Below are positions 50,765 to 61,177 of a stretch of 64,000 nt of DNA, in pieces. The notes below the pieces were generated by a model. The model ran no database searches and was not told the origin of the DNA. It saw only the letters and a program-made list of their open reading frames with translations. Numbering within the stretch: the stretch's first letter is position 1; each line of letters begins with the position of its first letter. The DNA is from Cucumis sativus (lineage: Eukaryota > Streptophyta > Magnoliopsida > Cucurbitales > Cucurbitaceae). Where the stretch lies: contig NC_026657.2 of the NCBI RefSeq assembly GCF_000004075.3, positions 12,214,001 to 12,278,000 of the forward strand, written 5' to 3'. The position numbers and the translations under genes are program-made.

Positions 50765-51340
50765 GAGTGTTCAAATAACTCAACACAAACAACCCAAACT
50801 ATCTAACCCAAATGTAAGGGTTGGGATGGGTTAAACATTTTCTACCTTGTTGGGTTGGAATAGGTGACAAGTTAGCTAAAAAGAAATTTGATTTCACTCA
50901 ATCCAACCAGAATTATATATAAATAAAAAAATATATATCTATTTTTCTTTGTTCAAATTTTGACTAACTTTGATTGATTAATTAGTGAATTTTAATATAT
51001 TTTTTTAGAATTGTTATAATATTTGTCTTTGTTTAAAGATTAATTTGTATTAAATATCATATATATATATATATATATATACCCAGTATTTTATATTTGA
51101 ATTTAATGAGATTTTTGTTGTTAATCACATGTTATCAATAAATTTACCCACTTAAAACTAAAAGTTAAAAAGAAAAAAAAAAAACTATAACCCACCAACC
51201 CAACCCAAATTTTTTCGATTGAATTGGGTTGGAAACTTTTTTTTGGGTATTTAGGGTTGTCAACCCAGCCATCTCAAATTTTGGGTTGGTCAAGAAAACA
51301 CTCTCAACCCAAGTCCACCCAACCATGTATACCCCAACCT
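50765..51340. mobile_element. Probable non-autonomous insertion with CAACCCAA-rich ends
   Basis: About 570 bp absent from the corresponding position of the intact KEA intron. The left end is rich in AACCCAAA/GGGTTGGG words and the right end in CAACCCAA/TTGGGTTG words in partly inverted arrangement. The AT-rich centre holds a (TA)n run at about 51058-51082. It resembles a MITE, but exact termini and target duplication were not resolved. Confidence 0.4.
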
Positions 51341-52379
51341 TTATCCATTATCTAAATCCAAGTTTCTCACCATGCTAATAAGTAATCAACTTAACTTCAA
51401 GACTACGATATTTACAGTCAAGAAATCACTGTACTCCTTTTAAGATCAAACACTACAGCAAATCAAATTTTACTAAATGCTTGAAAGATGCTCCTCGAGT
51501 AAATGTTATTGTACTCTGTTGCAGCCACAACATTTTTTTTATTGGAAAACATTTCATTGATAAATGAAATAAGGGGGAAAATGTCATTACGCTAGGGGAT
51601 TACATCAAAGATATCCAATTTGAGATAAAAAGGATTTGAGAAATAACCAGTGTTTTAAGATTGATGCATGTTGGGCTAAAGGTATCACTAATCAATCTAA
51701 GAACCGGTTTTAAAGATTAAGGTAAATGAATTTGATAAATGACTCAATGCAGCACGGAACATCCTTATGAATCAATCAGTAACCAAGGCATGTAAAATTT
51801 GACATATGGGCTTATCCAAGCATACATCAAGTAATATGTCACAGCAGGAAGTCTATACAGCTCATTTGTCTGAATCACAGAGAAAATATATGATAAGGTT
51901 GATGAGTCAGTACAAAATCAAAGCTAAGAAGAGGGACCCTGCTTACCAAGTCACTCGGCAGCTGTGTCATCAGATATAAGACGTTGGATTATGTTGCCAT
52001 GAACCATAGCAACATAATCCACCTGTAGAAACACTTTTCAACAGTGATAGCCATATGTGTTCACAGGTTCTTTAAAGCAAATGTTTAAACTACATAGTCT
52101 TTGACCACCCATCATACACACATATGTGAGAAGGGGTAGACCGAACCAGTGTTAAGTAGGGTTGGGTGACGTGTACTGTTATATATATTACTTTTGTGTT
52201 GTAGTGGGACTTATGTTTTTTGGTCTGTGATATTTTGGTACTGCACTTGGAGAGGAACTCCCTCTTGAAAGGAGCCCACTGTATTTTTCCTAAGTAATCT
52301 AAGTGCGAACTCTCAGTTGAGAGTTGTTACACACAGTCATAGTCATAGTCATAGATGCAGAAGGCTCATTACTCAAAAT

Positions 52380-54848
52380 TCAGACATACGTCTCAGACAA
52401 AATAAGTCGCGCTTCCTGAAACCTCCCCTCTCTCTTGAGACCATCAATGAGTTGATTGCGAACAGGGGAATTTAACAATAAGTTGTTTTCAAACATCTCT
52501 TTATACCATGTATGTGCCTCACTATAATCACCAAATTCACAAAGTCCCTTAACTAAGATATTGTAAGTGTCAGCCTTAGGAGTCAACCCTCTAGCCTTCA
52601 TATCCTCGACAAGTTTCCTTACTTCTGTAACCTTACCACCTCTGGAGCATCCTAAAATCAAGCTGTTGTAAGTTATCTTGTCTAGTTGGACTCCTTCAAC
52701 TATCATCTTATTGTACAAAACAAATGCCTTCTGAACATCTCCGTTTTCTACATAGCAAAAAATCAGTCCATTATATACAACTTTATCTAGAGCAAGATCC
52801 CTGTGTAACACTTCATTGAACAGTTCCTCCATAGTATCTAGACCAACCTTGCTACGTCCGGATATTAAAAGATGATAGGTTATTAATGTAGGATTGATGC
52901 CTTGCTTTTTCATAGTTTCATATAACTCAAGGCCTTTTTTAGAGTTCCCAGAACTACAATAACCAGAGATAAGGGAGTTGTATGTGATCACATCAGGTGT
53001 AAGACCACTCTTTGTAATTTGGTTGGCTAACTCTTCTGCTTCAATCACCCTCCCTTTCTTGCACAATCCATTGATGAGTGAATTGTATGTTGCAAGGGTT
53101 GGGGTGATGTCCCTATCAATCATTTCATCAAAAGTCTTGAAAGCATCTTGCATCTTCCCTGATGTGCAATTACAATCAATCAGCATATTATAAATTTGAG
53201 CATTTGGAAATACTCCTTTTCCATCCATATCAGCAAAAACTGCTTCAGCTTCAACAAATCTACCAACTTTGCACAGACAGTTAATGAGAGCTCCATAGCT
53301 TACAACATTTGGCTTTATCCCTTTACTTTCCATTTCTTCGAGAACTTGGAAACATCTATCAAAAAGACGCATCCGTCCATAACCATCAAGAAGGGTGTTA
53401 TAGGTTTCAATACTAGGGCAAACTTCCCTCTCCATCATCTTTCTCAACCACTCCTCTGCCTTGTCCATCTCTTTTATTTCACAAAATTTATGGATCAACG
53501 AATTAAAAGTGATGCAATTGGGTGTTAAGCCTTGATTTTCCATCCTTTGGATGGTTGATATAGCACCATCAATATTTCCTTTTCGGCAATACCCATCCAC
53601 TAGTACATTAAAAATTATTTCATTCGGAACCAATCCATTCATCATTAACTTCGTCAGAAATTCCTCAGCTTTTTCTGCCTTACCATCTTTACATAACCCA
53701 TTCAACAAAATACAACAAGTGTATTCATTTATTCTCACCCCTTTTTTAACTGCTTCTTCAAACAGAACCACTGAGGCTTCACCGTCGCCAGACCTCAGAT
53801 ACCCATCAAAAAGTATGCTATAGGTAAATCCATCTGGTGCAAACCCATGAGTTTCCATCTCAACCAATAACTTTTTGGCTTCTTCCATCTGCCTTGCCTT
53901 ACAGAGCCCACTTAGCAAAGAGTTGTATGTTACAAGATTAGGTCCCAAATTTTCAAGCTTCATCCTCTCCTTCAAACTAAAAGCTTTATCCAGTTTTCCC
54001 GCCTTACAATATCCATTGATAATTGTATTATAAGTAACCAAATTCGGGGACATGTTTTTGGTGATCATTTCATCAAATATCTTTTGTGCATCAACCATTT
54101 TCTTTTCTTTGCAAAAGCCAGAGATTAACACATTATAAACAAAGAAAGTAGGATCAATCCCTATCTTCTTCATGCAACACACCAGATCACATGCCTTATT
54201 CATGTTCCCTAGTTTCATCGCGGCCTCAACTGCCTTACCATACATGAATTTATCTGGTAGAATACCAGATTCAACAAGTTCAGAAAAGAAGTCAAGCGTT
54301 TTCTTAAACTCTTTTGAAGACATTAAAAGTTTAAATAAAACATTAAGGGTATCCACCACGGCAGGAACAACACCATTTTTCTTCATTGAGGTGCATAATC
54401 TTATAGCATCATCAGTCATTTTGAGATCCAAAAACACCATAAACAACGTCTTTGAAAAAACATGATTCAAGGATGGAGCATGGACAGAAAAAAGCGGAAT
54501 GAGATCAGAAGGTGATGAGAAAGGAGATTTGGAGAGAATTACCGACTTAATGAGGCTCTCGGCAGCACCCGTACGCCCCTGTTGAAGTAAAATCCGAAGC
54601 TTTTGAACTAACTCAAGGCACAAAGGTTCTAAAGGGTTAGAATGTTGGCTGCTGGTGGTGCTCAATGTTACTTCCTGAAGACTAGAAACGTGTTCAAATT
54701 GATTAAAATTGTTCTGGTTCTGGGTAGAAGTAGAAGTAGAAGTAGAATCAGAGCAAAATGGTAGCGAGCTGGGAATAAAAACAAAAGGGTGTGTTCTGAA
54801 TCGTCTAGTGATAGGAATTCTAGGTAAGTAATATCCATGGCTTCCCAT
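52380..54848 (-). CDS. P-class pentatricopeptide repeat protein, organelle-targeted
   Basis: Intronless, 822 aa from the ATG at 54848 (an in-frame ATG 24 codons upstream exists, but MGSHGYYLPRIPITRRFRTH starts a typical organellar presequence: basic, Ser/Arg-rich, no acids). After a Ser/Thr/Gln-rich stretch, PPR motifs of 35 residues run nearly to the end; their signature pieces include YNVLISGFCKEKKMVDAQK, TYNTIINGYCKAGKLDKA and TYNSLINGLCKKGRVIEAE. About 17-18 motifs can be counted by eye. No E, DYW, SMR or LAGLIDADG tail is present, so it is P-class: a sequence-specific RNA binder for processing, stability or translation in mitochondria or plastids. Closest from memory is the At5g12100 type (about 816 aa, mitochondrial). 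It is not part of the conserved gene order around it. Confidence 0.93.
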   Translation of the reverse strand: MGSHGYYLPRIPITRRFRTHPFVFIPSSLPFCSDSTSTSTSTQNQNNFNQFEHVSSLQEVTLSTTSSQHSNPLEPLCLELVQKLRILLQQGRTGAAESLIKSVILSKSPFSSPSDLIPLFSVHAPSLNHVFSKTLFMVFLDLKMTDDAIRLCTSMKKNGVVPAVVDTLNVLFKLLMSSKEFKKTLDFFSELVESGILPDKFMYGKAVEAAMKLGNMNKACDLVCCMKKIGIDPTFFVYNVLISGFCKEKKMVDAQKIFDEMITKNMSPNLVTYNTIINGYCKAGKLDKAFSLKERMKLENLGPNLVTYNSLLSGLCKARQMEEAKKLLVEMETHGFAPDGFTYSILFDGYLRSGDGEASVVLFEEAVKKGVRINEYTCCILLNGLCKDGKAEKAEEFLTKLMMNGLVPNEIIFNVLVDGYCRKGNIDGAISTIQRMENQGLTPNCITFNSLIHKFCEIKEMDKAEEWLRKMMEREVCPSIETYNTLLDGYGRMRLFDRCFQVLEEMESKGIKPNVVSYGALINCLCKVGRFVEAEAVFADMDGKGVFPNAQIYNMLIDCNCTSGKMQDAFKTFDEMIDRDITPTLATYNSLINGLCKKGRVIEAEELANQITKSGLTPDVITYNSLISGYCSSGNSKKGLELYETMKKQGINPTLITYHLLISGRSKVGLDTMEELFNEVLHRDLALDKVVYNGLIFCYVENGDVQKAFVLYNKMIVEGVQLDKITYNSLILGCSRGGKVTEVRKLVEDMKARGLTPKADTYNILVKGLCEFGDYSEAHTWYKEMFENNLLLNSPVRNQLIDGLKREGRFQEARLILSETYV

Positions 54849-56718
54849 TTTCAGCTTTAAAGATTTTGTAAATGCGATAATGCCCAGTTTGCAAATGAAA
54901 GCATACTTACATATCTGCACAAAAGAAGAAGGGAAGAAAAAGAGTTACATTGTGGGTGGTTGGGTAGCGATGTGTAGCTGTGAGCCCCCCGCTACAAAGA
55001 TGGGAGATAACCAAATAGAGGATATTAGAAAAAGAGTGAAGAATGAACGAATTAACAAAGCGTCAGTCCCCCTAGGTTACTTTTTTCCTTTTCTTTTTTA
55101 ATGTAAACATAAATATATAGCAAAACTTTATATATATAACAGTAACTCTAAAATATTTTTTTTCAGCACTTTCAAAGCAAATATAGTATAAATTTGAAAT
55201 TGAGTTATTACATATAAATATTAACGTTGATTTAACATATAAAGTAATTACATAAAATTTGTCCATATTAACATTTTAATTATTTTTAGAACGAAATTTT
55301 AAATAAAAGACTCAAATACGAATTTGATAGTTGGATTGGATTCATTATTTATTGGACAATTGTCTTGTATAGCAAATACGGTGGTAATAATTACAAAAAT
55401 TAAAAATTAGACTACTTTATTATTTGTCAAATTAAAAAAAAAAATGTGTATTTTATGTAAAAAAAAACTTAAACTATAATCCAAATTTTACACCAATCAA
55501 AATTTTAAGTTAAATATATAGTTTTAAATCTATTTGACTACCAACATAGGTTGATAGATCACATATACAATCAATCTTAACAATAACTAACACTAACTAT
55601 CAAACAAAAAAGTATAAGTAAATTTATGAAAGAAGGAGGAGGAGGAGGAGGAGGTCAGGCAGGAAGGGGTAAAAGTTAAGAAGACGAGTGATAGTGTTAT
55701 CTCATGCGAGAGATTAGCTTTCGGAAGAGTTTTGGACCTTTCGCCTGAGCTAAGAAAACCTTTCTCCCCTTTTGGCAAATTTCTTCTTTTTTATACTTGT
55801 AAATAAAATAAGTTGGTCCATTTTCTCATAATAAAATCATTTTTTTAAAATGAACTTATTTATTGATTTGTACACAATCCAATCCTTTAACTTCAAACTG
55901 TTTTATGATTTATGAGCGCACACAATAATAGTTCAGGTCCCAAACTTAAATGCACAATTTCATCTACCAATGAAATATTTATTAGAAAAAAAAACAAAGT
56001 TGCAACTTGAAATAATTACAATACCATATGAATTATCCTACCCCCAGAATCCTACATTAGAAAGAATACATCATGGTTAAGAAAAAGAATAAAATTTGCA
56101 ACTAAAAGAAGAGACTAAATCTGTCCATCCCAACTAGCAACAAAACATTACTGCCAACTAACTACAATTTCTGTAGTCTAATGGTTATAATCAAAATCAA
56201 ACACAGATGTCCTATCCCCATGTTTAAACCAAATTGGAAGAGAGCAGCAGCTTTTGTTCTTCAATATTTCAACTCAGTTTCTGGCTTTCTTTATGGGAAG
56301 CTATAAAGTGGAGCTTGTTTGCTCCCATCAAAAGCGAAATCAAATCCTGTCATTGGTATTTAAAAAGGCATCTCAAGTATGTCATGCAAAACGAGCCTAG
56401 CAGGAAACTGTTAGAAGAAATGCAGAGGAGAACACAAGCCATGACTCAAAGATCAGGAAGAAAAGACATTTTATGGGTGTTTTTCACCTTACTCCGTTCA
56501 ATCATGGAGGGTATGCCTCAACTTTCCAAGTTCTTGGCACTCAACATTTCAAACAACATTGCAACTTCCACCGAACTAACATCATCAAACATTTCCTGGG
56601 CAAGAGAATTGGAATAAAAGACGCACAAATTGAACAAATCAGTGATATTAGTTTAGGCTCTCGAAACAGAACCTGAAAGAAATTTGGTCCTTCAAACTTC
56701 TGCTTCCAAAATGAGAAC
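54849..56718. other. Intergenic between PPR and aminotransferase genes
   Basis: Contains the PPR promoter side, a GGA trinucleotide run at about 55635-55652 and the 3' UTR of the aminotransferase (about 56230-56718 reads as ordinary untranslated sequence). No gene seen. Confidence 0.5.
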
Positions 56719-59151
56719 TCAGCTGGGAGACTTGGAAGTACCAGCAATTTTTTTAATCCTTTCAATAACTATCAATAAATCTTCTCGAGAAAGCGTAGTA
56801 AAACAACATCTAAACCATCCGGGTTCTATGCAATGACAAGCAGATCCAGGAGTTGCATTAATTTTAGCTACATTGAGCAGCTTCTCCCATAATTCAAGCT
56901 CCCCCTTCTCGCTATAAGAATTCATCAGTCCACTCATATCAACCCAACAGAAAAAACCAGCACTGCTCTTTGCACACTTAATTCCCAACTGTTTCAGACC
57001 AGCCACAAAAAGAACATACATCTCACGAATTCGCTTTTTGCTCGTCTCCAAGTATTCATTGATAAAGGTTCTGTCTGAAAGCATCAAGGTTACAAGCCGC
57101 TGGGTTGGAGCGGAAATCGGGCAAAATCTTGTCATTTTCCTAGCAGCAGCCAAAACATTTTCATTTTGTGAATAGATAACACCAACTCTAAAGCCAGGAA
57201 GAGAGAGGTCTTTTGACAGCCCATACACAATATGAACTCTATTCTTGTCAATATCTTCTGAATCAATAATTTCAGCCATGCTCACAAACTCATCGTTTCC
57301 ATAAACTGACCCTGCAAATATCTCATCAGATACAACATGGATGTTCTTCTCTTGAGCAAAATCCAAAATACTGTATAGCATTTCTCGGGGCAACATGTTG
57401 CCAACAGGATTTGCAGGATTAGATAGGAGAATTCCACGAACTTTGACTCCTCGTTTCCTGGCTTGGTTGAATGCCTGCTCGAGAACGGTGATGTTCAAAT
57501 TAAAGTTGTCAGCACTGCGACAGTGAACCGGTATTAAATCCACTCCAGTTCTCCACTTCATATCTCTATCAAAGCTGCAGGTAACTTTTCTAATTAAACA
57601 ATCAAATACTTAGGTAGCTAGATTCCTTTTGTGATGCAACGTTTTCTTATAAAAAAAATTGGATACTAAAATAGATGATACTAACCCAGGATAATAAGGA
57701 GTTGGGACAAGAAATGCATTTCCAGGGTCCGCTAAGCAGAAACAGAGTACCTCAACTGCGGCAGTTGCACCAGATGTTAACAATAAGTGTGATGGATCAA
57801 AAGCAACTCCACCACCCATTACCTGAGACATGAAACCTGCCATAGCCTACAATGATTGAATTGTTTTTTAGACAAGAGCCTGGATGACTGAATGCAAACT
57901 TGCTAAGAAGGTAATACAACAAAAGCAATATTCAGTACACACACACAGACAGACACACAAAGTAACAAACAGAAAAAGGTAATTGAATATGTTTAAGGAA
58001 TGGCAGACAGCAACGAGCAACCCACTTCTTGAATAAGGCAAAAAGACAAAAGAAACAAAGAGAAAACAGAGAAGTTGGATACATAAACAATCATAAGAAT
58101 AATTATCAATAAATCCTAGTTAAGAATAAAACGATTGATAAAGAAAGAAAACAAGATGATTTAAGTTCAAAACTTTTATTAACTCAGCCTAAAAACATCA
58201 GTTTAAACTTTCAACTTTCATCACATTGAGCCCTGCAAAGCCCTTTAAACAGCAATGCAGGTATATGAGGGAAACAAAACATGACATGGACAATATATGA
58301 ATACCATGCATTGCATTTCACAGACGAGTTTTGGTTCATCAACTTCAGATTAAATACAAACAGTGACATTATGATATAATTTTCAAAACACTTGTGCAAG
58401 TTAAAAAATTACATTCCTATTCACTCCTCAACCTAACAATCCAACATCACAGAACCAAATGTTTAGAGGAAATATGTGTTTCCACCACAAAAGAATGGAT
58501 GGAAAAGAAAAACAAAATATTAAATATAAGTACCATTTTAAGCTCCCACAATCCATCGAAAGGCTGATAAGTGGCTATCCCCGTAATATTCAACTCAACG
58601 CTATTGCCTCCATTTATGGAACCAGTATAATTCTCCGATATCCATTTCTCAAGCAAATCAAAGCACAGCTTCACACACAAGAAACAAAAACAACTGAGTG
58701 TTTTAGAAAAAGAAACAAATTGTGAATTGAAAAAATAAAAGAGTTCGAATGAGAAAGAAAAAAAGAGTACCCTGTTCTCGGACAAGCCAAGCTGAATAAT
58801 CCCATTCGGATTATCCAACCTATCGTAAGGATCCTCCCGAACGCGATCCAATCCAATATAGTAGGGAGAGTTATTGGGTTTAGCAATAAAACTGGCTCGA
58901 GAAGAAAGGCGAGGTCGTCCAGTGGATCCACGAGCCAGTAAATTGGAGCGGGAGGAGGAGCGGTGGAGGTCGACGAGGTTAGTAGAAGAGTGAGAATGGG
59001 ACGGAGGATTCGAGGAAGAATCGGAGTTGGGCGAACGGTTTCGCTTGAGATAAAGTTGGAGGAAGTAGAAGAGAGCACAGGGAATGAGAGAGCCTAAAAG
59101 GAGACCTCCACGGCCTTGGACTACGCCTTGCAGAGGCACTACAAGCCTCAT
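56719..59151 (-). CDS. ACS12: ACS10/ACS12-type aminotransferase (ACC-synthase-like)
   Basis: Four exons, 59151-58771, 58668-58534, 57846-57686, 57574-56719, give 510 aa. PLP-dependent class I/II aminotransferase: aromatic box [46 protein letters not shown], and the PLP-binding lysine at about residue 347 in [22 protein letters not shown] carries the substrate-carboxylate Arg. True ACC synthases have FQDYHGLPEF and NPSNPLGT at the first and third sites. The forms here and the long N-terminal extension (residues 1-100, with a hydrophobic segment at about 16-36 and a Ser-rich linker) are those of ACS10/ACS12, reported in Arabidopsis to be aminotransferases without ACC synthase activity. The N-terminal hydrophobic segment may anchor it to a membrane. 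A direct role in ethylene synthesis is therefore unlikely. Confidence 0.93.
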
Positions 59152-61177
59152 GGCGGTGGCTCCGCCGCAGGTTCAGGTTAAGGTTGGATATTGAGGATTA
59201 GGAATCTGAGTTCGAGGTGTAGGGGGTATATGGTTGAGCGGAGATGGATGTGGAGGGGACCGGCAAGGGAGGGGGAGCCAGGAGGGAGTGGTGGAGCTTT
59301 CAATTTGCGGTATGGATTTGGGAGATGCCAATGCTGTGACCCAAAACTGAATTTTCTCCTCCGTCTTATTTTTTTCTTTTTCTTTATTATAATTATATAA
59401 TTGTTGTTTTGATGTTGTTGTTATTATTATTTTTGAAGTGAATTGTAAGGCGAGAATGCGAGGGAACCCAACCTAGGAATATGGAATATGGATCATGGAT
59501 CATGGGATGGGGGGGATGGGATCAACTGAATGACTCAAATACCCTTCTAATTTTAATTTACAAACTATTTCATCTGATTACTCTTCTCTTTCTTTTAACA
59601 AAAAAAAAACTTACCTACCACTTGATATTCTAATTCACCATAATTGAGATTCTAATGTATATGTGTTTACCACTTAAGGCTGCTTATTGCTTAATTTAAC
59701 ATTCCTACTACTACTGACAAATAAGTGAATATTAACAGACAAAAAGTTGTTGCTTAAAGAGTAAAGAGTGATTTCATTTATTAATACCATATCAAGGGAG
59801 TAGAAATCAACAAAATACTGGCATAAAACATATATCCATTCATCCATCCCGAGGACAATTACGACTTTGTGCCATAACAATTACAATTGAACTTGTCAAA
59901 ATGATCGGGTTGAAAAAATAATTGAAGTTAGTAGATAGCACAAACTAGAATACAAAGTGAATACATAATTAATAAAGAGTTCTTTCTTGCATAGCTACAT
60001 TGTAGGTATATTTTCAACGTTTTTTAATTTATAGAAAGTTTTTTTTAGTACAACAATGGAGAGTTGAAAGATTCAAACATCTCATCTTGGAGATGATAAA
60101 TACATCAGCTACAATTGAAAAACTCATTTTTTCAATTTTATAAAGACTTCCAATGAAATTGACTATGTCAAATGTTTGCAAGCATGTCTCATCCACTAAG
60201 AACACACATGATACTAATCTCCTACATTTTCACTTCATCACCACCTTTAAAATGGGAAAGAGGGCATTTCTTTTTCCTTTTGACTTTTATTTTGGTGATG
60301 GAAATGCACTATCCGAAAAATAAATACTTAAGCTATATATATACACACACACACACTAATAATATTATTTACATAAACTAATAAAATAGATATAAATTAA
60401 TTCAATTGATTAGTTCAACTAAATTATGCCTACTGTACTACTTAATATCTAATATATTAACAAAAGAAATCAAAGCATTCACAAGTAGTTGAACCCAACA
60501 ACGAAAGAAGAATTTGGGAGAAACCCAGGAATTGTCTTATCATCAACTTTATCAGCTATTATTCTAAAAAACAACCCTTCATCATAATGGTAATTTTGCC
60601 TTTTTCAAAAGAAAATACATACATAGCAATTTATGTGATAATCTAAAACAATCATACAACACATAAAATTTATATACACGGTTAAACCCTTTATTTGTTT
60701 TGTTTATTCCACAAAGGTGAAGAAATTTGAAGCTCTGATATTTTTTGGTCTTACGAAGTAACATTCATGTTAAACAATTGGATATATAACAAATAAGATA
60801 TGGTTTTCTGATCTGGGAAGGATTAAACATAAAATGAATGGGGAGCCATGTACTACCGTACACTGATTATAGTATTCAACAGTGAGTATACTGTTCAGCT
60901 TTGGGATATTCAAAGTTAACATCTCAAAAAGGCATTTGAGAATCCTATAAATTAATATTTCTATTTACAGCTGTCAGAGAATTCTATTTTCCGTTTTCAC
61001 TCCCAAAAAAAATTATATGTACTTTTCTGTACATTAGCCTAGCTGAATCAATGGTGAAACTAAAGCAACTTAGAAAAGAATCTCCAAAACCAAAATCGAT
61101 TAAGGCTGAGAAATCGGCTCTGATATTCACAAACCTTTCGGAAGAGGGGAGACAACTATACTACGTTTAATGTCGAG
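59152..61177. other. Intergenic between aminotransferase and KEA genes
   Basis: About 2 kb. The first 200 bases (GC-richer, purine-rich on the plus strand) are the probable aminotransferase leader and promoter; the last few hundred bases are the KEA 3' UTR. A short (CA/TA) run lies at about 60336-60356. No gene seen. Confidence 0.55.

Larger units (their letters stand above)
49920..52028 (-). pseudogene. Decayed partial duplicate of the KEA antiporter gene
   Basis: Four exons can be matched to the KEA gene at the right edge. 52022-51947 encodes the region before the last membrane segments but is 76 nt long, so it breaks frame. 51869-51816 (18 codons: TNELYRLPAVTYYLMYAW) has its donor GT changed to AT. 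About 50190-50090 keeps only the 3' half of its exon (DVLIASIMVVVAVFVK). 49997 to about 49920 has an in-frame TGA at 49979-49977 where the intact gene reads Gln. The exon encoding CSDKLGLS in the intact gene was not found. Intron similarity also remains (CCTCTCAATCCA near 50660; CATCACTAATCAATCTAA-like near 51690). Clearly non-functional. Confidence 0.85.

Noticed and set aside
51947-52022. Apparent novel last exon reading VDYVAMVHGNIIQRLISDD with good splice signals
   Set aside because: A shifted frame reads LMTQLPSDL at the matching position of KEA, and the next exon matches KEA codon for codon, so this is a frameshifted KEA pseudogene exon.
56234-56617. 127-codon plus-strand ORF downstream of the aminotransferase gene
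   Set aside because: Lies antisense to that gene's 3' UTR, with no domain, splice support or family resemblance.
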